Source of the DNA: Lichenicola sp964247735
GTDB taxonomy: Bacteria; Pseudomonadota; Alphaproteobacteria; Acetobacterales; Acetobacteraceae
Direction: 5' to 3'
Length of the DNA: 64,000 bases
NCBI GenBank assembly: GCA_964247735.1
Contig: CAXTVS010000005.1
Span: 1-64,000 of the forward strand
The position numbers and the translations under genes were made by a program. This document shows, piece after piece, positions 1 through 9,622 of this stretch (the stretch's first letter is position 1; the number at the start of each line of letters is the position of its first letter). The notes under the pieces are model-generated. The model was not told the origin of the DNA. It did no database searches and saw only the letters and a list, made by a program, of their open reading frames with translations.

Positions 1-1096
<1,096 letters not shown>

Positions 1097-1417
1097 GCAG
1101 GCCTTCCGGATGGCGTCCGCCCACGGCACCGCCTGGGAGCCGGCCCCGGCGGCGCCGGACCCGGCGGGCCACCGCCTCGGACTCGCCGCTCCGGACTCGC
1201 TGCCGAGACTGGGCCGCTTGCGCGCGATCGGCATGTCCGGCGGCGGCCGGGCCTCACGCCGTGTTCAGATAGGACCGGGGCCGGCGCGGGTCAACCAATC
1301 CCGCCCGGCGGCCTCCGGCGCGGGACGCAGGGCGGGCACGGGCCGAGGGGGGTCGCTTGTGACGGCGGCGCGGTTTTGCCATCATCGGCCGACGCGTCAT
1401 TCGAGGGTTCCCTACTC
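1097..1417. other. Divergent intergenic region between secA and the parvulin gene
   Basis: This 321-base gap must hold promoters for both directions. No convincing small gene was found; the open frames in it are arginine/alanine/proline-rich products of GC-rich DNA. On the plus strand a plausible sigma-70 pair is TTGTGA at 1357-1362 and CATCAT at 1380-1385, separated by 17 bases and ending about 33 bases before the parvulin ATG. No promoter for secA could be picked out. Confidence 0.4.
1357..1385 (+). promoter_or_regulatory. Possible promoter of the parvulin gene
   Basis: A -35-like TTGTGA (4 of 6 consensus bases) and a -10-like CATCAT (4 of 6) lie 17 bases apart, directly upstream of the ATG at 1418. 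The match is modest, and in DNA this GC-rich it could be chance. Confidence 0.3.
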
Positions 1418-2428
1418 ATGCGGCTTTCCAGCCCGGCTGCTGCCATCACGGCGGCGGCCTTGTTCGTTTCTGCCTTCCCACTCGCAGCGCTCGCTGCGCC
1501 GGCGCACAAGAAGGATGCCGCCGCCACGCCGGCTGCGGCCTCGGCCACGGCACCCGCCAAGCCCAGGAGCGACAACCCGGTGGTGGCGTCGGTGAACGGC
1601 GACCCGATCCGGCTCGACCGCGTCCGTGCGGCGGCGCAGTCGCTGCCCGACAACGTGCGCGGCATGCCGCCGCAGATGCTGTTCCCGATGATCGTGAACC
1701 AGCTGGTCGACCAGAAGGCACTGCTGATCGAGGCGCAGAAGGAAGGGCTGGCCAAGGACCCGGACGCGCAGAAGGCGATGCAGAACGCGGCCGACCAGGC
1801 GCTGCAGAACGTCTACCTGACCCGGATCGTCGGGCCGCAGATCACCGACGACGCGATCAAGGCCGAGTACGCCAAGGACTACGCCGGCAAGCCCGGCGAG
1901 AAGGAGGTGCACGCGCGCCACATCCTGGTGCCGGACGAGAAGACCGCCGACGACATCATCAAGAAGCTGAAGGGCGGCGCCGACTTCGCGGCCCTGGCCA
2001 AGCAGTACTCGACCGACAAGGGCACGGCCGCCAGCAGCGGCGGCGACCTCGGCTGGTTCAAGCAGGGCGACATGCTGCCCGACTTCTCGGCCGCGGCCTT
2101 CGCCATGAGCAAGGGCCAGATTTCGGACCACCCGGTGCACACCCGCTACGGCTACCACGTGATCCAGGTGCTCGACACCCGCATCTCCACGCCGCCGGCG
2201 TTCAACACGGTCGCGGTGCAGATCCGCCAGAAGCTGATCCAGGGCGCGGTGCGCGCAGCGGTGGACAAGGCGGTCGCCCAGGTCAAGGTGGTGCGCTACA
2301 ACCCCGACGGCACGCCGGTCAGCGACAAGGCGCCCCCCGCCGCCGGCGCCGCCGCGGCGGGCGCTCCGCCGGTGCCGAGCCAGGGAGCGCCTGCGACCCC
2401 GGGCGCGCCGCCCGGCGGCGGCGAGTGA
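1418..2428 (+). CDS. Parvulin-type peptidyl-prolyl cis-trans isomerase (periplasmic)
   Basis: Exported foldase of the PpiC/SurA-like group, expected to catalyse prolyl isomerisation in newly secreted envelope proteins. The 336-residue product opens with a signal peptide (MRLSSPAAAITAAALFVSAF, ending near AALAAPAHK). A helical SurA_N-like chaperone part follows at about residues 50-150, beginning VVASVNGDPIRLDRV. The parvulin domain lies at about 165-265, with VHARHILVPDE, SSGGDLGWF and YGYHVIQVLD. The last 40 residues are alanine/proline/glycine rich. The frame is also open far upstream antisense to secA, but the signal peptide fixes the ATG at 1418. argJ follows after 39 bases, so the two may be co-transcribed. 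This gene pair next to secA recurs in alphaproteobacteria. Confidence 0.93.
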   Translation: MRLSSPAAAITAAALFVSAFPLAALAAPAHKKDAAATPAAASATAPAKPRSDNPVVASVNGDPIRLDRVRAAAQSLPDNVRGMPPQMLFPMIVNQLVDQKALLIEAQKEGLAKDPDAQKAMQNAADQALQNVYLTRIVGPQITDDAIKAEYAKDYAGKPGEKEVHARHILVPDEKTADDIIKKLKGGADFAALAKQYSTDKGTAASSGGDLGWFKQGDMLPDFSAAAFAMSKGQISDHPVHTRYGYHVIQVLDTRISTPPAFNTVAVQIRQKLIQGAVRAAVDKAVAQVKVVRYNPDGTPVSDKAPPAAGAAAAGAPPVPSQGAPATPGAPPGGGE

Positions 2429-2467
2429 CGCGCTGAGCGGCCGCCCCTCCCGGCCGGAACGACGCTG

Positions 2468-3700
2468 ATGGCCACCGCCCCGGTCTCGCCGCTGGCGACG
2501 CCGTTCCCGGCGCTGCCGCCGCTGGCGGGGGTGCGGCTGGCCTCGGGAGAGGCGGGCATCCGCTACCGGAACCGCGTCGACCTGGTGCTGGCCGAGTTCG
2601 CGCCGGGCACAAGGGTCGCCGGGGTGTTCACGCGCAACCGGTGTCCCGGCGCTCCGGTGGACTGGTGCCGCTCCGCCCTTGCCGGCGGGGTCGCGCGCGG
2701 GCTGGTGGTGAATGCCGGCAACGCCAACGTGTTCACCGGCCGGGCCGGGCGGGAGGCGACGGAAGCCACCGCCGCGGCGGCCGCGGCGCTGCTCGGCTGT
2801 CCGCCATGGGAGGTGTTCCTGGCCTCAACCGGGGTGATCGGCGAGGTGCTGCCGCACGACCGGATCACCAGGGCGCTGCCGGTCCTGCACGACCGGCTGT
2901 CGGCCGCAGGCTGGGAGGGTGCTGCGCGCGGCATCATGACCACCGACACGTTCCCGAAGGGCGCGCAGCGCAGCGCCCGGATCGGCGGCATGCCGGTGGC
3001 GATCCAGGGCATCGCCAAGGGCAGCGGCATGATCGCGCCCGACATGGCCACCATGCTGTGCTTCGTGGCGACCGATGCCGCCCTCCCCGCCCCGGTGCTG
3101 CAGGCGCTGCTGGCGGCCGGAGTGGGGCGCAGCTTCAACTGCACCACGGTGGATTCCGACACCTCCACCAGCGACACCGTGCTGCTGTTCGCGACCGGCC
3201 AGGCCGGCAACCCGGCGGTGACGGACGCGGCGGACCCGGCGCTGGCGGAGTTCGCGGCGGCGCTGGACTCCCTGCTGCTCCAGCTGGCGCTGCTGGTGGT
3301 GCGCGACGGCGAGGGTGCGGCCAAGCTGGTGCGGATCGACGTGTCGGGGGCAGCCAGCGACGCGTCCGCGCACCGGGTGGCGCTGGCGGTGGCGAACTCG
3401 CCGTTGGTCAAGACCGCGATCGCCGGCGGGGACGCCAACTGGGGCCGCATCGTGATGGCGGTCGGCAAGAGCGGCGAGCCGGCCGACCGCGACACCCTGT
3501 CGGTGGGCGTGGGCGGCGTCTGGATGGCGCGGAACGGCGCGGTGGTGCCGGGCTATGACGAGGCGCCGGTGGTGGCGCACATGCGCGGCCGGGAGCTGGA
3601 GATCGCGATCGACCTGGGCCTGGGCGATGGACGGGGCCGCGCCTGGACCTGCGACCTGACGCATGGCTACATCGACATCAACGGCAGCTATCGGAGCTGA
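2468..3700 (+). CDS. argJ: Bifunctional glutamate N-acetyltransferase / amino-acid acetyltransferase ArgJ
   Basis: ArgJ transfers the acetyl group of N-acetylornithine to glutamate, the recycling step of arginine synthesis; bifunctional forms also make N-acetylglutamate from acetyl-CoA. The 410-residue length is typical. The self-cleavage site is visible as APDMATMLCF, with the nucleophilic threonine at residue 195 in the conserved KGSGMIAPDMATM region. ArgJ proteins split before this Thr into alpha and beta chains. Other family signatures are VFTRNRCPGAPV, NAGNANVFTG and SGDANWGRI-like segments near the C-terminus (GGDANWGRIV). The RDD gene starts 2 bases after the stop, so the two are probably translated from one message. 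Whether it is mono- or bifunctional cannot be read from sequence alone. Confidence 0.96.
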   Translation: MATAPVSPLATPFPALPPLAGVRLASGEAGIRYRNRVDLVLAEFAPGTRVAGVFTRNRCPGAPVDWCRSALAGGVARGLVVNAGNANVFTGRAGREATEATAAAAAALLGCPPWEVFLASTGVIGEVLPHDRITRALPVLHDRLSAAGWEGAARGIMTTDTFPKGAQRSARIGGMPVAIQGIAKGSGMIAPDMATMLCFVATDAALPAPVLQALLAAGVGRSFNCTTVDSDTSTSDTVLLFATGQAGNPAVTDAADPALAEFAAALDSLLLQLALLVVRDGEGAAKLVRIDVSGAASDASAHRVALAVANSPLVKTAIAGGDANWGRIVMAVGKSGEPADRDTLSVGVGGVWMARNGAVVPGYDEAPVVAHMRGRELEIAIDLGLGDGRGRAWTCDLTHGYIDINGSYRS

Positions 3701-3702
3701 GC

Positions 3703-4290
3703 ATGTCTGGAACCTTTCCCGGACCGGCCGAGCCGCCGGAACGGCTGGTCTGGGCCTATGCCGGCTTCTGGTGGCGGGTGCTGGCGTGGTTTCTGGACAC
3801 CGTGATCCTGGGCCTGGTCGACTCGCTGATCGGCCTCGTCACCGGGCTGAGGCAGGTGGGCACCCGATTCGATCCTTCGGGCGGAGACGCGGCCACCGCG
3901 GCGTGGTTCACACCGGCGATGGCTCAGGGTACGCATTTCGCGATGCCGGGCCATCTCCACGTCCAGGGCGGAGGCCTGTCGCTGGTGTCGCTCGTGCTGG
4001 CGGTCGCCTACTTCGTGCTGCTGGAATCGTCCCGCTGGCAGGCGACGGTCGGCAAGCGGGTTTGCCGGCTGCGGGTCACCGACCTGAACGGGCGACGCAT
4101 CGGCACCGGCCGCGCGCTGGGGCGCTACCTGGGCAAGTTCGTGTCCGCGCTGCTGCTGGGCATCGGCTTCCTGATGGTCGGCTGGACCCGCCGCAAGCAG
4201 GGCCTGCACGACCTGATGGCGGACACGCTGGTGATGCGGCTGCGCCCTGCCGATGCCGTGTTCGCGTTCCAGCCGCCGCTGTCGCGGTGA
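3703..4290 (+). CDS. RDD family membrane protein
   Basis: Small inner-membrane protein of the RDD family (195 residues), whose members mostly lack an assigned function; a few are linked to ion exchange. Three hydrophobic spans are evident: about residues 22-45 (RVLAWFLDTVILGLVDSLIG), 86-105 (LSLVSLVLAVAYFVLLESS) and 145-165 (FVSALLLGIGFLMVGW). The family pattern of a first helix containing R and D, a WQATVGKRV segment and a closing QGLHDLMADT is present. The gene lies 2 bases after argJ, suggesting co-transcription without implying a role in arginine synthesis. The ATG at 3703 is the only sensible start given that spacing. Confidence 0.85.
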   Translation: MSGTFPGPAEPPERLVWAYAGFWWRVLAWFLDTVILGLVDSLIGLVTGLRQVGTRFDPSGGDAATAAWFTPAMAQGTHFAMPGHLHVQGGGLSLVSLVLAVAYFVLLESSRWQATVGKRVCRLRVTDLNGRRIGTGRALGRYLGKFVSALLLGIGFLMVGWTRRKQGLHDLMADTLVMRLRPADAVFAFQPPLSR

Positions 4291-4393
4291 GGAGCCGGCA
4301 GCCGCAGGTGGCCGCATTGTTGCAGACTTGCAAGGCGTCGATGCCTATCATGACCCGTCCGGCGGAGCCGGCGTGCTGCCAGATCGAGGACCG

Positions 4394-5515
4394 ATGAACC
4401 ATTCCGTCACCCCGGCCAGGCTTGCCTCCGACAGCCTGCGCCTCGACCCGGCCGTGCCCGCGCCGGACCTGCGCCGGATCAACGCCCATCCGGACCACTG
4501 GTATCCGCTGGCCTGGTCGCGCGAGTTGAAGCGCGGCGGCACGCTGGCGGTGTCGTTCGCGGGCGAGCCGATCGTGCTGGTGCGGCCGAAGCAGGGGAAG
4601 GTGTTCGCGCTCGAGGACCGCTGCGCGCATCGCCAGGTGCCGCTCAGTAAGGGCACGGTGGACGGGTGCGCGGTGCGCTGCTGCTACCACGGCTGGGCCT
4701 ACGAGGCGTCGGGCAAGTGCATCGACGTGCCCTACCTGCGCGACCGGCTGCCGAACGGGGTGAAGGCGTATCCCTGCCGCGAGGAGAACGGGCTGATCCT
4801 CGTGTTCCCGGGCGATCCGTCGCTGGCGGACGCGGTGCCGCTGCCGGGGCTTGGGTCGGTCGCGGACGGGAGGTACAAGACCCGCCGGTTCGGCCGCGTG
4901 GTGGGCTGCCACTACAGCTTCATGCACGAGAACCTGATGGACATGAACCACCAGTTCATGCACTCGAAGCAGATGGGGCAGATGAAGCCCCGCGTGCTGG
5001 GCCAGGGCCGCGGCGATGGCTGGGTCGAGGTCAAGTACAGCTTCAAGCGCACCGGCGGCAAGCAGCCGCTTGGCGAGGCGGTGATCTTCGGTGAACGTCG
5101 TTCAGGCGAGCAGAACACCGCCGAGCGCGACGTGATGACGATCCGCACCGAATATCCCTACCAGACGCTGCGCATCCAGACGGAAGGCGAGGCGCCGGTG
5201 ATGGACCTGTGGATCGTCTACGTGCCGCTCGACCGCCAGCAGAAGACCAACCGCGTGTTCGGCCTGCTGTCGGTCAGGAAGCCCAAGGTGCCGGGCCTCC
5301 TCAACGTGGTGTGGCCGCTGCTGGTGATGTTCACCGAGCGGATCTTCCGCGAGGACCGCGAGATCGTGGAGCTGGAGCAGAGGGCGTTCGACGAGGTGGG
5401 CCACGACCGCAACCAGGAGGTGTTCCCGGTGATCCGCTCGCTGCGCTCCCTGCTGGTGGCCTGCGGCGTCGACAGCGCCGACGCGGCGCGGACCGGAACC
5501 GCCCACGTCGCCTGA
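4394..5515 (+). CDS. Rieske non-heme iron oxygenase, alpha-subunit type
   Basis: Probable oxygenase of the aromatic-ring-hydroxylating/demethylating superfamily; substrate unknown. The Rieske [2Fe-2S] ligands are C77 and H79 (in CAHRQV) plus C96 and H99 (in CCYHGW), with normal spacing. A catalytic mononuclear-iron motif is seen at about 177-190 (MHENLMDMNHQFMH), giving H186 and H190. The spacing between those histidines is three residues, where four or five is commoner. At 373 residues it is a single-component alpha subunit; no ferredoxin or reductase gene lies nearby. The ATG at 4394 precedes a sensible N-terminus; the frame is open upstream, but that part overlaps the RDD gene. The next gene starts 4 bases downstream. 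Confidence 0.88.
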   Translation: MNHSVTPARLASDSLRLDPAVPAPDLRRINAHPDHWYPLAWSRELKRGGTLAVSFAGEPIVLVRPKQGKVFALEDRCAHRQVPLSKGTVDGCAVRCCYHGWAYEASGKCIDVPYLRDRLPNGVKAYPCREENGLILVFPGDPSLADAVPLPGLGSVADGRYKTRRFGRVVGCHYSFMHENLMDMNHQFMHSKQMGQMKPRVLGQGRGDGWVEVKYSFKRTGGKQPLGEAVIFGERRSGEQNTAERDVMTIRTEYPYQTLRIQTEGEAPVMDLWIVYVPLDRQQKTNRVFGLLSVRKPKVPGLLNVVWPLLVMFTERIFREDREIVELEQRAFDEVGHDRNQEVFPVIRSLRSLLVACGVDSADAARTGTAHVA

Positions 5516-5519
5516 CCGG

Positions 5520-6545
5520 ATGCAGCCGGACGCAGCACCGGTGCTGGCGACGGCGCGCTTCGTCCTGCGCCCGCTGCAGCCGGGCGACGCCGAGCAGGTC
5601 CACCGCCTGGTGAACGACTGGGCGGTGGTGCGCATGCTGAGCCGCCTGCCGTTCCCGTATCCGCGGCAGCTCACCGACGAGTGGATCGCCTCCACGGAGG
5701 CGCAGCGGCAGGACGGCAGCGCCTGGCACTTCGCCATCATCGACGGGCGTCCCGCACCGGACCGCGCCCCGGACGGGGGGCCGGAGCGGGTGCTCGGCTG
5801 CCTCGGGCTCCGGATCGACCCGGCGTCGCGCAGCGGCGACCTCGGCTACTGGGTCGGCGCCAAGTTCTGGAACGCGGGCGTCGCCGGCGAGGCGGCGCGA
5901 CGGGTGTCGCACTGGGCGCTGGCCAACCTCGACATCGACCGTCTCACCGCTCAGGTGTCCACGGACAACCCGGCCTCCGCAGCGGTGCTGCGCCGGATCG
6001 GCTTCCGTGAGACCGGGCGCGGCCGGCAGCCGTTCCTGGCACGCGGCGGCGAGCATCCGGTGCTGGTGTTCGAAGCTCGTCACGACGACCTGTTTGCCGG
6101 GGAGCCGGCGGTCGTGCCCGAGCCGGCGCCGGCCACCGTGGCGGTCCGGCGCACGATCCTGGTGGCGGCCTGCGCGCTGATCGACGGCGACGGGCGGGTG
6201 CTGCTGGCGCGGCGTCCGGAAGGCAAGGCGATGGCCGGGCTGTGGGAGTTTCCCGGCGGCAAGCTCGAGCCGGACGAGACCCCGGAGCAGGCGCTGGTCC
6301 GCGAACTGCGCGAGGAGCTGTCGCTCGACGTGTCGGACGCCTGCCTGGCGCCGTTCGCCTTTGCCAGCCATGCCTACCCGGCGTTCCACCTGCTGATGCC
6401 GCTCTACCTGTGCCGCCGGTGGAAGGGCGTCCCGGTGCCGCGGGAAGGGCAGACCCTGGCCTGGGTCCGCCCGGACGCGCTGGACCGCTACGGCATGCCG
6501 GACGCCGACAAGCCGCTGGTGCCGCTGCTGCGCGACTTCCTGTGA
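5520..6545 (+). CDS. Fusion of GNAT acetyltransferase and Nudix (MutT-like) pyrophosphohydrolase
   Basis: Two enzymes in one 341-residue chain. Residues about 10-185 form a RimJ/RimL-like GNAT domain (FVLRPLQPGDAEQVHRLV, GYWVGAKFWNAGVAGEA, STDNPASAAVLRRIGF). Residues about 210-341 form a MutT-type Nudix domain. Its Nudix box is at G247-E266 (GKLEPDE, then RELREEL); the usual glycine after the EE pair is replaced by serine. MutT enzymes hydrolyse oxidised nucleotides such as 8-oxo-dGTP. A stand-alone Nudix gene commonly follows argJ in alphaproteobacteria, so here it seems to have acquired an acetyltransferase domain. The substrates of the GNAT half are unknown. It starts 4 bases after the Rieske gene and is probably the last gene of the argJ transcription unit. 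Confidence 0.9.
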   Translation: MQPDAAPVLATARFVLRPLQPGDAEQVHRLVNDWAVVRMLSRLPFPYPRQLTDEWIASTEAQRQDGSAWHFAIIDGRPAPDRAPDGGPERVLGCLGLRIDPASRSGDLGYWVGAKFWNAGVAGEAARRVSHWALANLDIDRLTAQVSTDNPASAAVLRRIGFRETGRGRQPFLARGGEHPVLVFEARHDDLFAGEPAVVPEPAPATVAVRRTILVAACALIDGDGRVLLARRPEGKAMAGLWEFPGGKLEPDETPEQALVRELREELSLDVSDACLAPFAFASHAYPAFHLLMPLYLCRRWKGVPVPREGQTLAWVRPDALDRYGMPDADKPLVPLLRDFL

Positions 6546-6566
6546 GCCGCCGCCGGTGCGGTGCGA

Positions 6567-7658
6567 TCAGGCCGGTTCCGGCCATCGCTCCGCGTGGCTG
6601 CCCGCTCCGGTCTCGGCGGAACGCCTCATGTCGTCGAGAAGGCGGCACAGGCGCAAGGCCTGGTCGATGCCGGGGGCGGTCCGGGCTTGGTCGCGGATGT
6701 CCGAGCAAAGCGCCGCATAGATCCCGGCGACGTTGGCCGCGGTGTCCGGCAGCGAGGCCGTTGCGTCGAGCGGCTGCTCCCGGTCGTCGAGCAGCAGGCG
6801 CAGGCGGCCGGACTGGAAGCCGCGCGGCGCGCCGCCGTCGAGCATGAGGCTGCCGGTTTCGCCGGTGATCTCGAACCCGAACGGGGTCCGGTCCGCGGGG
6901 CGGCCTCCCGCCACCTCGATCGAGACCGGGGCACCGGTGGCGAGGCGGGCCTGGAACAGCAGGTGGTCGGCAGTCGAGCGCGGAGCCCGCTCGCGGTCGG
7001 CGCCGATCCGCACCTCCGGGAACTGGGTCGTGACCATTGCCGCGGCGGCGGCGAACGGTCCCAGCACGGCGATGACCGTATCGAGCGTGTGGGCGCCCTG
7101 GATGCTGGCCAGGGTCACGCCGTTTGCGGGATCCTCGGCGAAGGCCATGGCCTGCTCCACCTCCGCTCCGAACGCCATCGTGGCCGAGACGACGCGCGCG
7201 CTCAGCACGCGTCCGATCGCGCCGGACGCGACCAGCCTGCGCGCCTGCAGCACGGCCGGGTCCGCGCGCGCCTGCAGGCCGATCGCGGCATGCACTCCCG
7301 ACGCGTGGATGGCGGCCGCCAGTTCCTCGGTCTCGGCCGTGTTCCGGCCGAGCGGCCACTCGCAGTAGAGATGCTTGCCGGCTGCGACCGCGGCCAGCAC
7401 CAGCGCGCGGTGGTCCGGCACCTTCACCGCCACCGCCACGATGTCAATCTCCGGGTCACGAAACAGGCTGGCCGCATCGGCATACGCCTTGCCGACCTCG
7501 AACGCCCGTGCCGCAGCATCGGCCGAGGCCTGGCTGCTGCCGACGACGGCGTCCAGCGCCAGACCGGGCAGTCCGCGCACCGCGGGAACGTGCGAGATTC
7601 TGGCCCAGCCCCGTTCGGCGCTGGCGCCGATGATCCCCACCCGCAACATCCTGTCCAT
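6567..7658 (-). CDS. Gfo/Idh/MocA family NAD(P)-dependent oxidoreductase
   Basis: Predicted soluble dehydrogenase acting on a sugar or cyclitol-type substrate; the specific reaction is not evident. The 363-residue product begins with a Rossmann fold (MLRVGIIGASAERGW) and continues with DIVAVAVKVPDHRALVLAA and the family signature GKHLYCEWPLGRN, which holds the conserved E-x-P-L motif at about 97-100. The C-terminal alpha/beta domain has GVTLASIQGAHTLDTV. The frame is open for 34 more codons upstream, but MDRMLRVGIIG with ATG at 7656-7658 is the natural family start. It is divergent from a LysR-type regulator across about 110-130 bases containing a perfect inverted repeat, so LysR control is likely. 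Confidence 0.88.
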   Translation of the reverse strand: MDRMLRVGIIGASAERGWARISHVPAVRGLPGLALDAVVGSSQASADAAARAFEVGKAYADAASLFRDPEIDIVAVAVKVPDHRALVLAAVAAGKHLYCEWPLGRNTAETEELAAAIHASGVHAAIGLQARADPAVLQARRLVASGAIGRVLSARVVSATMAFGAEVEQAMAFAEDPANGVTLASIQGAHTLDTVIAVLGPFAAAAAMVTTQFPEVRIGADRERAPRSTADHLLFQARLATGAPVSIEVAGGRPADRTPFGFEITGETGSLMLDGGAPRGFQSGRLRLLLDDREQPLDATASLPDTAANVAGIYAALCSDIRDQARTAPGIDQALRLCRLLDDMRRSAETGAGSHAERWPEPA

Positions 7659-7707
7659 GGCGTTCTCCCGTTGCAGCGGAAATGCGATGGCCGTACTCCG
7701 CTCGCCT

Positions 7708-7725
7708 GCAACCGAGCTGGGTTGC
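7708..7725. promoter_or_regulatory. Perfect inverted repeat, candidate LysR operator
   Basis: GCAACC at 7708-7713 and its exact complement GGTTGC at 7720-7725 flank six bases. The site sits between the divergent oxidoreductase and LysR genes, where LysR-type regulators normally bind. It does not place a clear T-N11-A core, so the assignment rests on position and symmetry only. Confidence 0.45.
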
Positions 7726-7785
7726 CGCACGCTGGTTGAGGACACTGCCCGGCTGCTCACCGCACCGATGAAGGATCACTCATTC

Positions 7786-8679
7786 ATGACGCGGCCGAGC
7801 CTTGCTGCCCTCGCCGCGTTCGTCGGCGTGGCCCGTCACGGCAGCTTCCGGCGGGCGGCGGTGGAACGGGATATCAGCCCGTCCGCGCTCAGCCACGTGA
7901 TCCGCAGCCTGGAAGAAGCACTCGACGTCCGGCTGTTCAACCGGACCAGCCGCAGCACCAGCCTGACCGGCGCGGGCAGGTACCTGCTGGACCGGATCGG
8001 CCCGGCCCTCGGCGACGTGACCGAGGCCCTGGACGGGGTGGCACGGTTCCGCGGGCGTCCGTCGGGGCTGCTCCGGGTGAACCTGCCGCGGGTGGCCAAC
8101 CAGATGGTCGTCGCGCCGATGGTCGGCCGGTTCCTGGCGACGTATCCGGAGGTCAGGCTGGAGGTCGCCAGCTTCGACGGCCTCGCCGACATCGTGGCGG
8201 AAGGGTTCGACGTCGGCATCCGTCGCGACCGGCGGCTGTCGCCCGGGATGATCGCGGTGCCGGCGGGGCCACCACGCCGCTTCGCCGTGGTCGGCGCCCC
8301 GTCCTACCTGGCCGCATCCGGCCGGCCGCAGGTGCCCCCGGACCTCCATGCGCACCGATGCATCGAGCGGCGGTATCCGGACGGGTCGCGCTATGCCTGG
8401 GAGTTCGCGCGTGGGGAGGAGGCGGTCGAGCTGGAGGTGTCTGGGCCGCTGGTGGCGGACGACACCGCGCTGATGCTCCAGGCGGCGCTCGACGGGGTCG
8501 GACTGGCGTTCGTGTTCGAGGAGCTGGCGTCGGATCACCTGGCCAGCGGCCGGCTGGTGCGGGTTCTCGAGGACTGGTGCCCGATGCGGCCGCGGTTCTT
8601 TCTCTACTATCCCGGGCGGCGCCACGTGTCGCCGGCGCTGCGCGCCTTCATCGACATGGTGCGGGAGATGGCCGGGTAG
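7786..8679 (+). CDS. LysR-type transcriptional regulator
   Basis: DNA-binding activator/repressor with the standard LysR plan. A winged helix-turn-helix lies at about residues 5-62 (LAALAAFVGVARHGSFRRAA, then SALSHVIRSLEEALDVRLF and NRTSRSTSLTGAG). A periplasmic-binding-like effector domain covers about 90-297 (LLRVNLPRVANQMVVAPMVG, FDVGIRRDRRL). Length is 297 residues from the ATG at 7786; an in-frame ATG at 7768 would add six residues. Divergence from the Gfo/Idh oxidoreductase suggests it controls that gene and itself. The inducer is unknown. It ends 6 bases before the convergent SMP-30 gene. Confidence 0.92.
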   Translation: MTRPSLAALAAFVGVARHGSFRRAAVERDISPSALSHVIRSLEEALDVRLFNRTSRSTSLTGAGRYLLDRIGPALGDVTEALDGVARFRGRPSGLLRVNLPRVANQMVVAPMVGRFLATYPEVRLEVASFDGLADIVAEGFDVGIRRDRRLSPGMIAVPAGPPRRFAVVGAPSYLAASGRPQVPPDLHAHRCIERRYPDGSRYAWEFARGEEAVELEVSGPLVADDTALMLQAALDGVGLAFVFEELASDHLASGRLVRVLEDWCPMRPRFFLYYPGRRHVSPALRAFIDMVREMAG

Positions 8680-8685
8680 CTGCGG

Positions 8686-9570
8686 TCAGCCGGGCCGGAA
8701 CAGGTCCTGCGGCAGGCCCGGCACCGGAACACGGAAGCGGAACAGGCCGCCCGCCAGCTCCTGTCGACGCAGGGCCTCGTTGTCCAGGCCCCTGCGGGCC
8801 GTGGACACGTAGGCGGTGCGGAGGTCGGGGTCGCCGAACGCGATCTTGGTGACGTGGTCGCAGGGAAAGGCGACGAAGCCGTCCCTGCTGCCGTCCGGGC
8901 GGTAGCGCTGCACGCCGCCGCCGGCCCAGAGTGCCACCCACAGCGTGCCCTCGGCATCCACGGTCATGCCGTCCGGGTAGCCGTGGTCGGGCTCGGCGAA
9001 CACGCGCTTGCCTATCGGCGTGCCGTCGGCGGCCAGGTCGAAGGCGTAGATGCGGCGCGCGGCGGAGTCGGTGTGGTAGAGCCGGCGCCGGACCTTGTCG
9101 AATGCAGGCCCGTTGGTCACCGTGTAGCCGGTGTCCATGAGCCGGGGCGCGACCGGCTCGTCGAGGCTGTCCAGGCGGTAGAGCGACCCCGTCGCCGCCT
9201 CCTCCGGATCGTGCATGGTGCCGAACCAGAGCCGGCCGTCGGCGTCCACCGCCCCGTCGTTGAGGCGGTTGTCGTGCAGGAGCGGCTCGATCGGGTGCAG
9301 CGGGCCGAACACGCCGTCGTCTGGCGAGAAGGTGCGCAGGCCGTCCTCGTGCCCGCACAGGAGGCCGCCGCCGGAGATCGGCACCACGAAGGTGGTGCGC
9401 GCCGGTGTGTCCCAGCTGCGCTTGCCCCCGTCGGCCGGGGTGTAGCGGTGCAGGCGGCGCGCCGGGATGTCGACCCAGTACACCGCTTGCTCGGCAGCGG
9501 ACCAGACCACGCCCTCGCCGAGTGCAGCCTTCTGGTCCCAGATGCACTCGGGGTCTGGAAACGTTGTCAT
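8686..9570 (-). CDS. SMP-30/gluconolactonase/LRE family protein
   Basis: Six-bladed beta-propeller lactonase of the SMP-30 family, expected to hydrolyse sugar lactones (gluconolactonase-like) in a metal-dependent way. Family signatures appear in order: LGEGVVWSAAEQAVYWVDI (N-terminal blade with the metal-binding Glu), DNRLNDGAVDADGRLWFGTM (the Asn-Asp metal motif), and PDGMTVDAEGTLWVALW (conserved Asp region). The 294-residue length is normal and there is no signal peptide, so it is likely cytoplasmic. Its ATG (9568-9570) lies about 50 bases from the divergent MoaB/CinA-type gene. Substrate specificity cannot be told, and a link with the nearby Gfo/Idh oxidoreductase in sugar oxidation is only suggestive. 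Confidence 0.9.
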   Translation of the reverse strand: MTTFPDPECIWDQKAALGEGVVWSAAEQAVYWVDIPARRLHRYTPADGGKRSWDTPARTTFVVPISGGGLLCGHEDGLRTFSPDDGVFGPLHPIEPLLHDNRLNDGAVDADGRLWFGTMHDPEEAATGSLYRLDSLDEPVAPRLMDTGYTVTNGPAFDKVRRRLYHTDSAARRIYAFDLAADGTPIGKRVFAEPDHGYPDGMTVDAEGTLWVALWAGGGVQRYRPDGSRDGFVAFPCDHVTKIAFGDPDLRTAYVSTARRGLDNEALRRQELAGGLFRFRVPVPGLPQDLFRPG

Positions 9571-9622
9571 GCCTCACCTGTTGGACGCTCTGCCTCGTCC
9601 TGCCTACCGGAGCCCCATCCGC

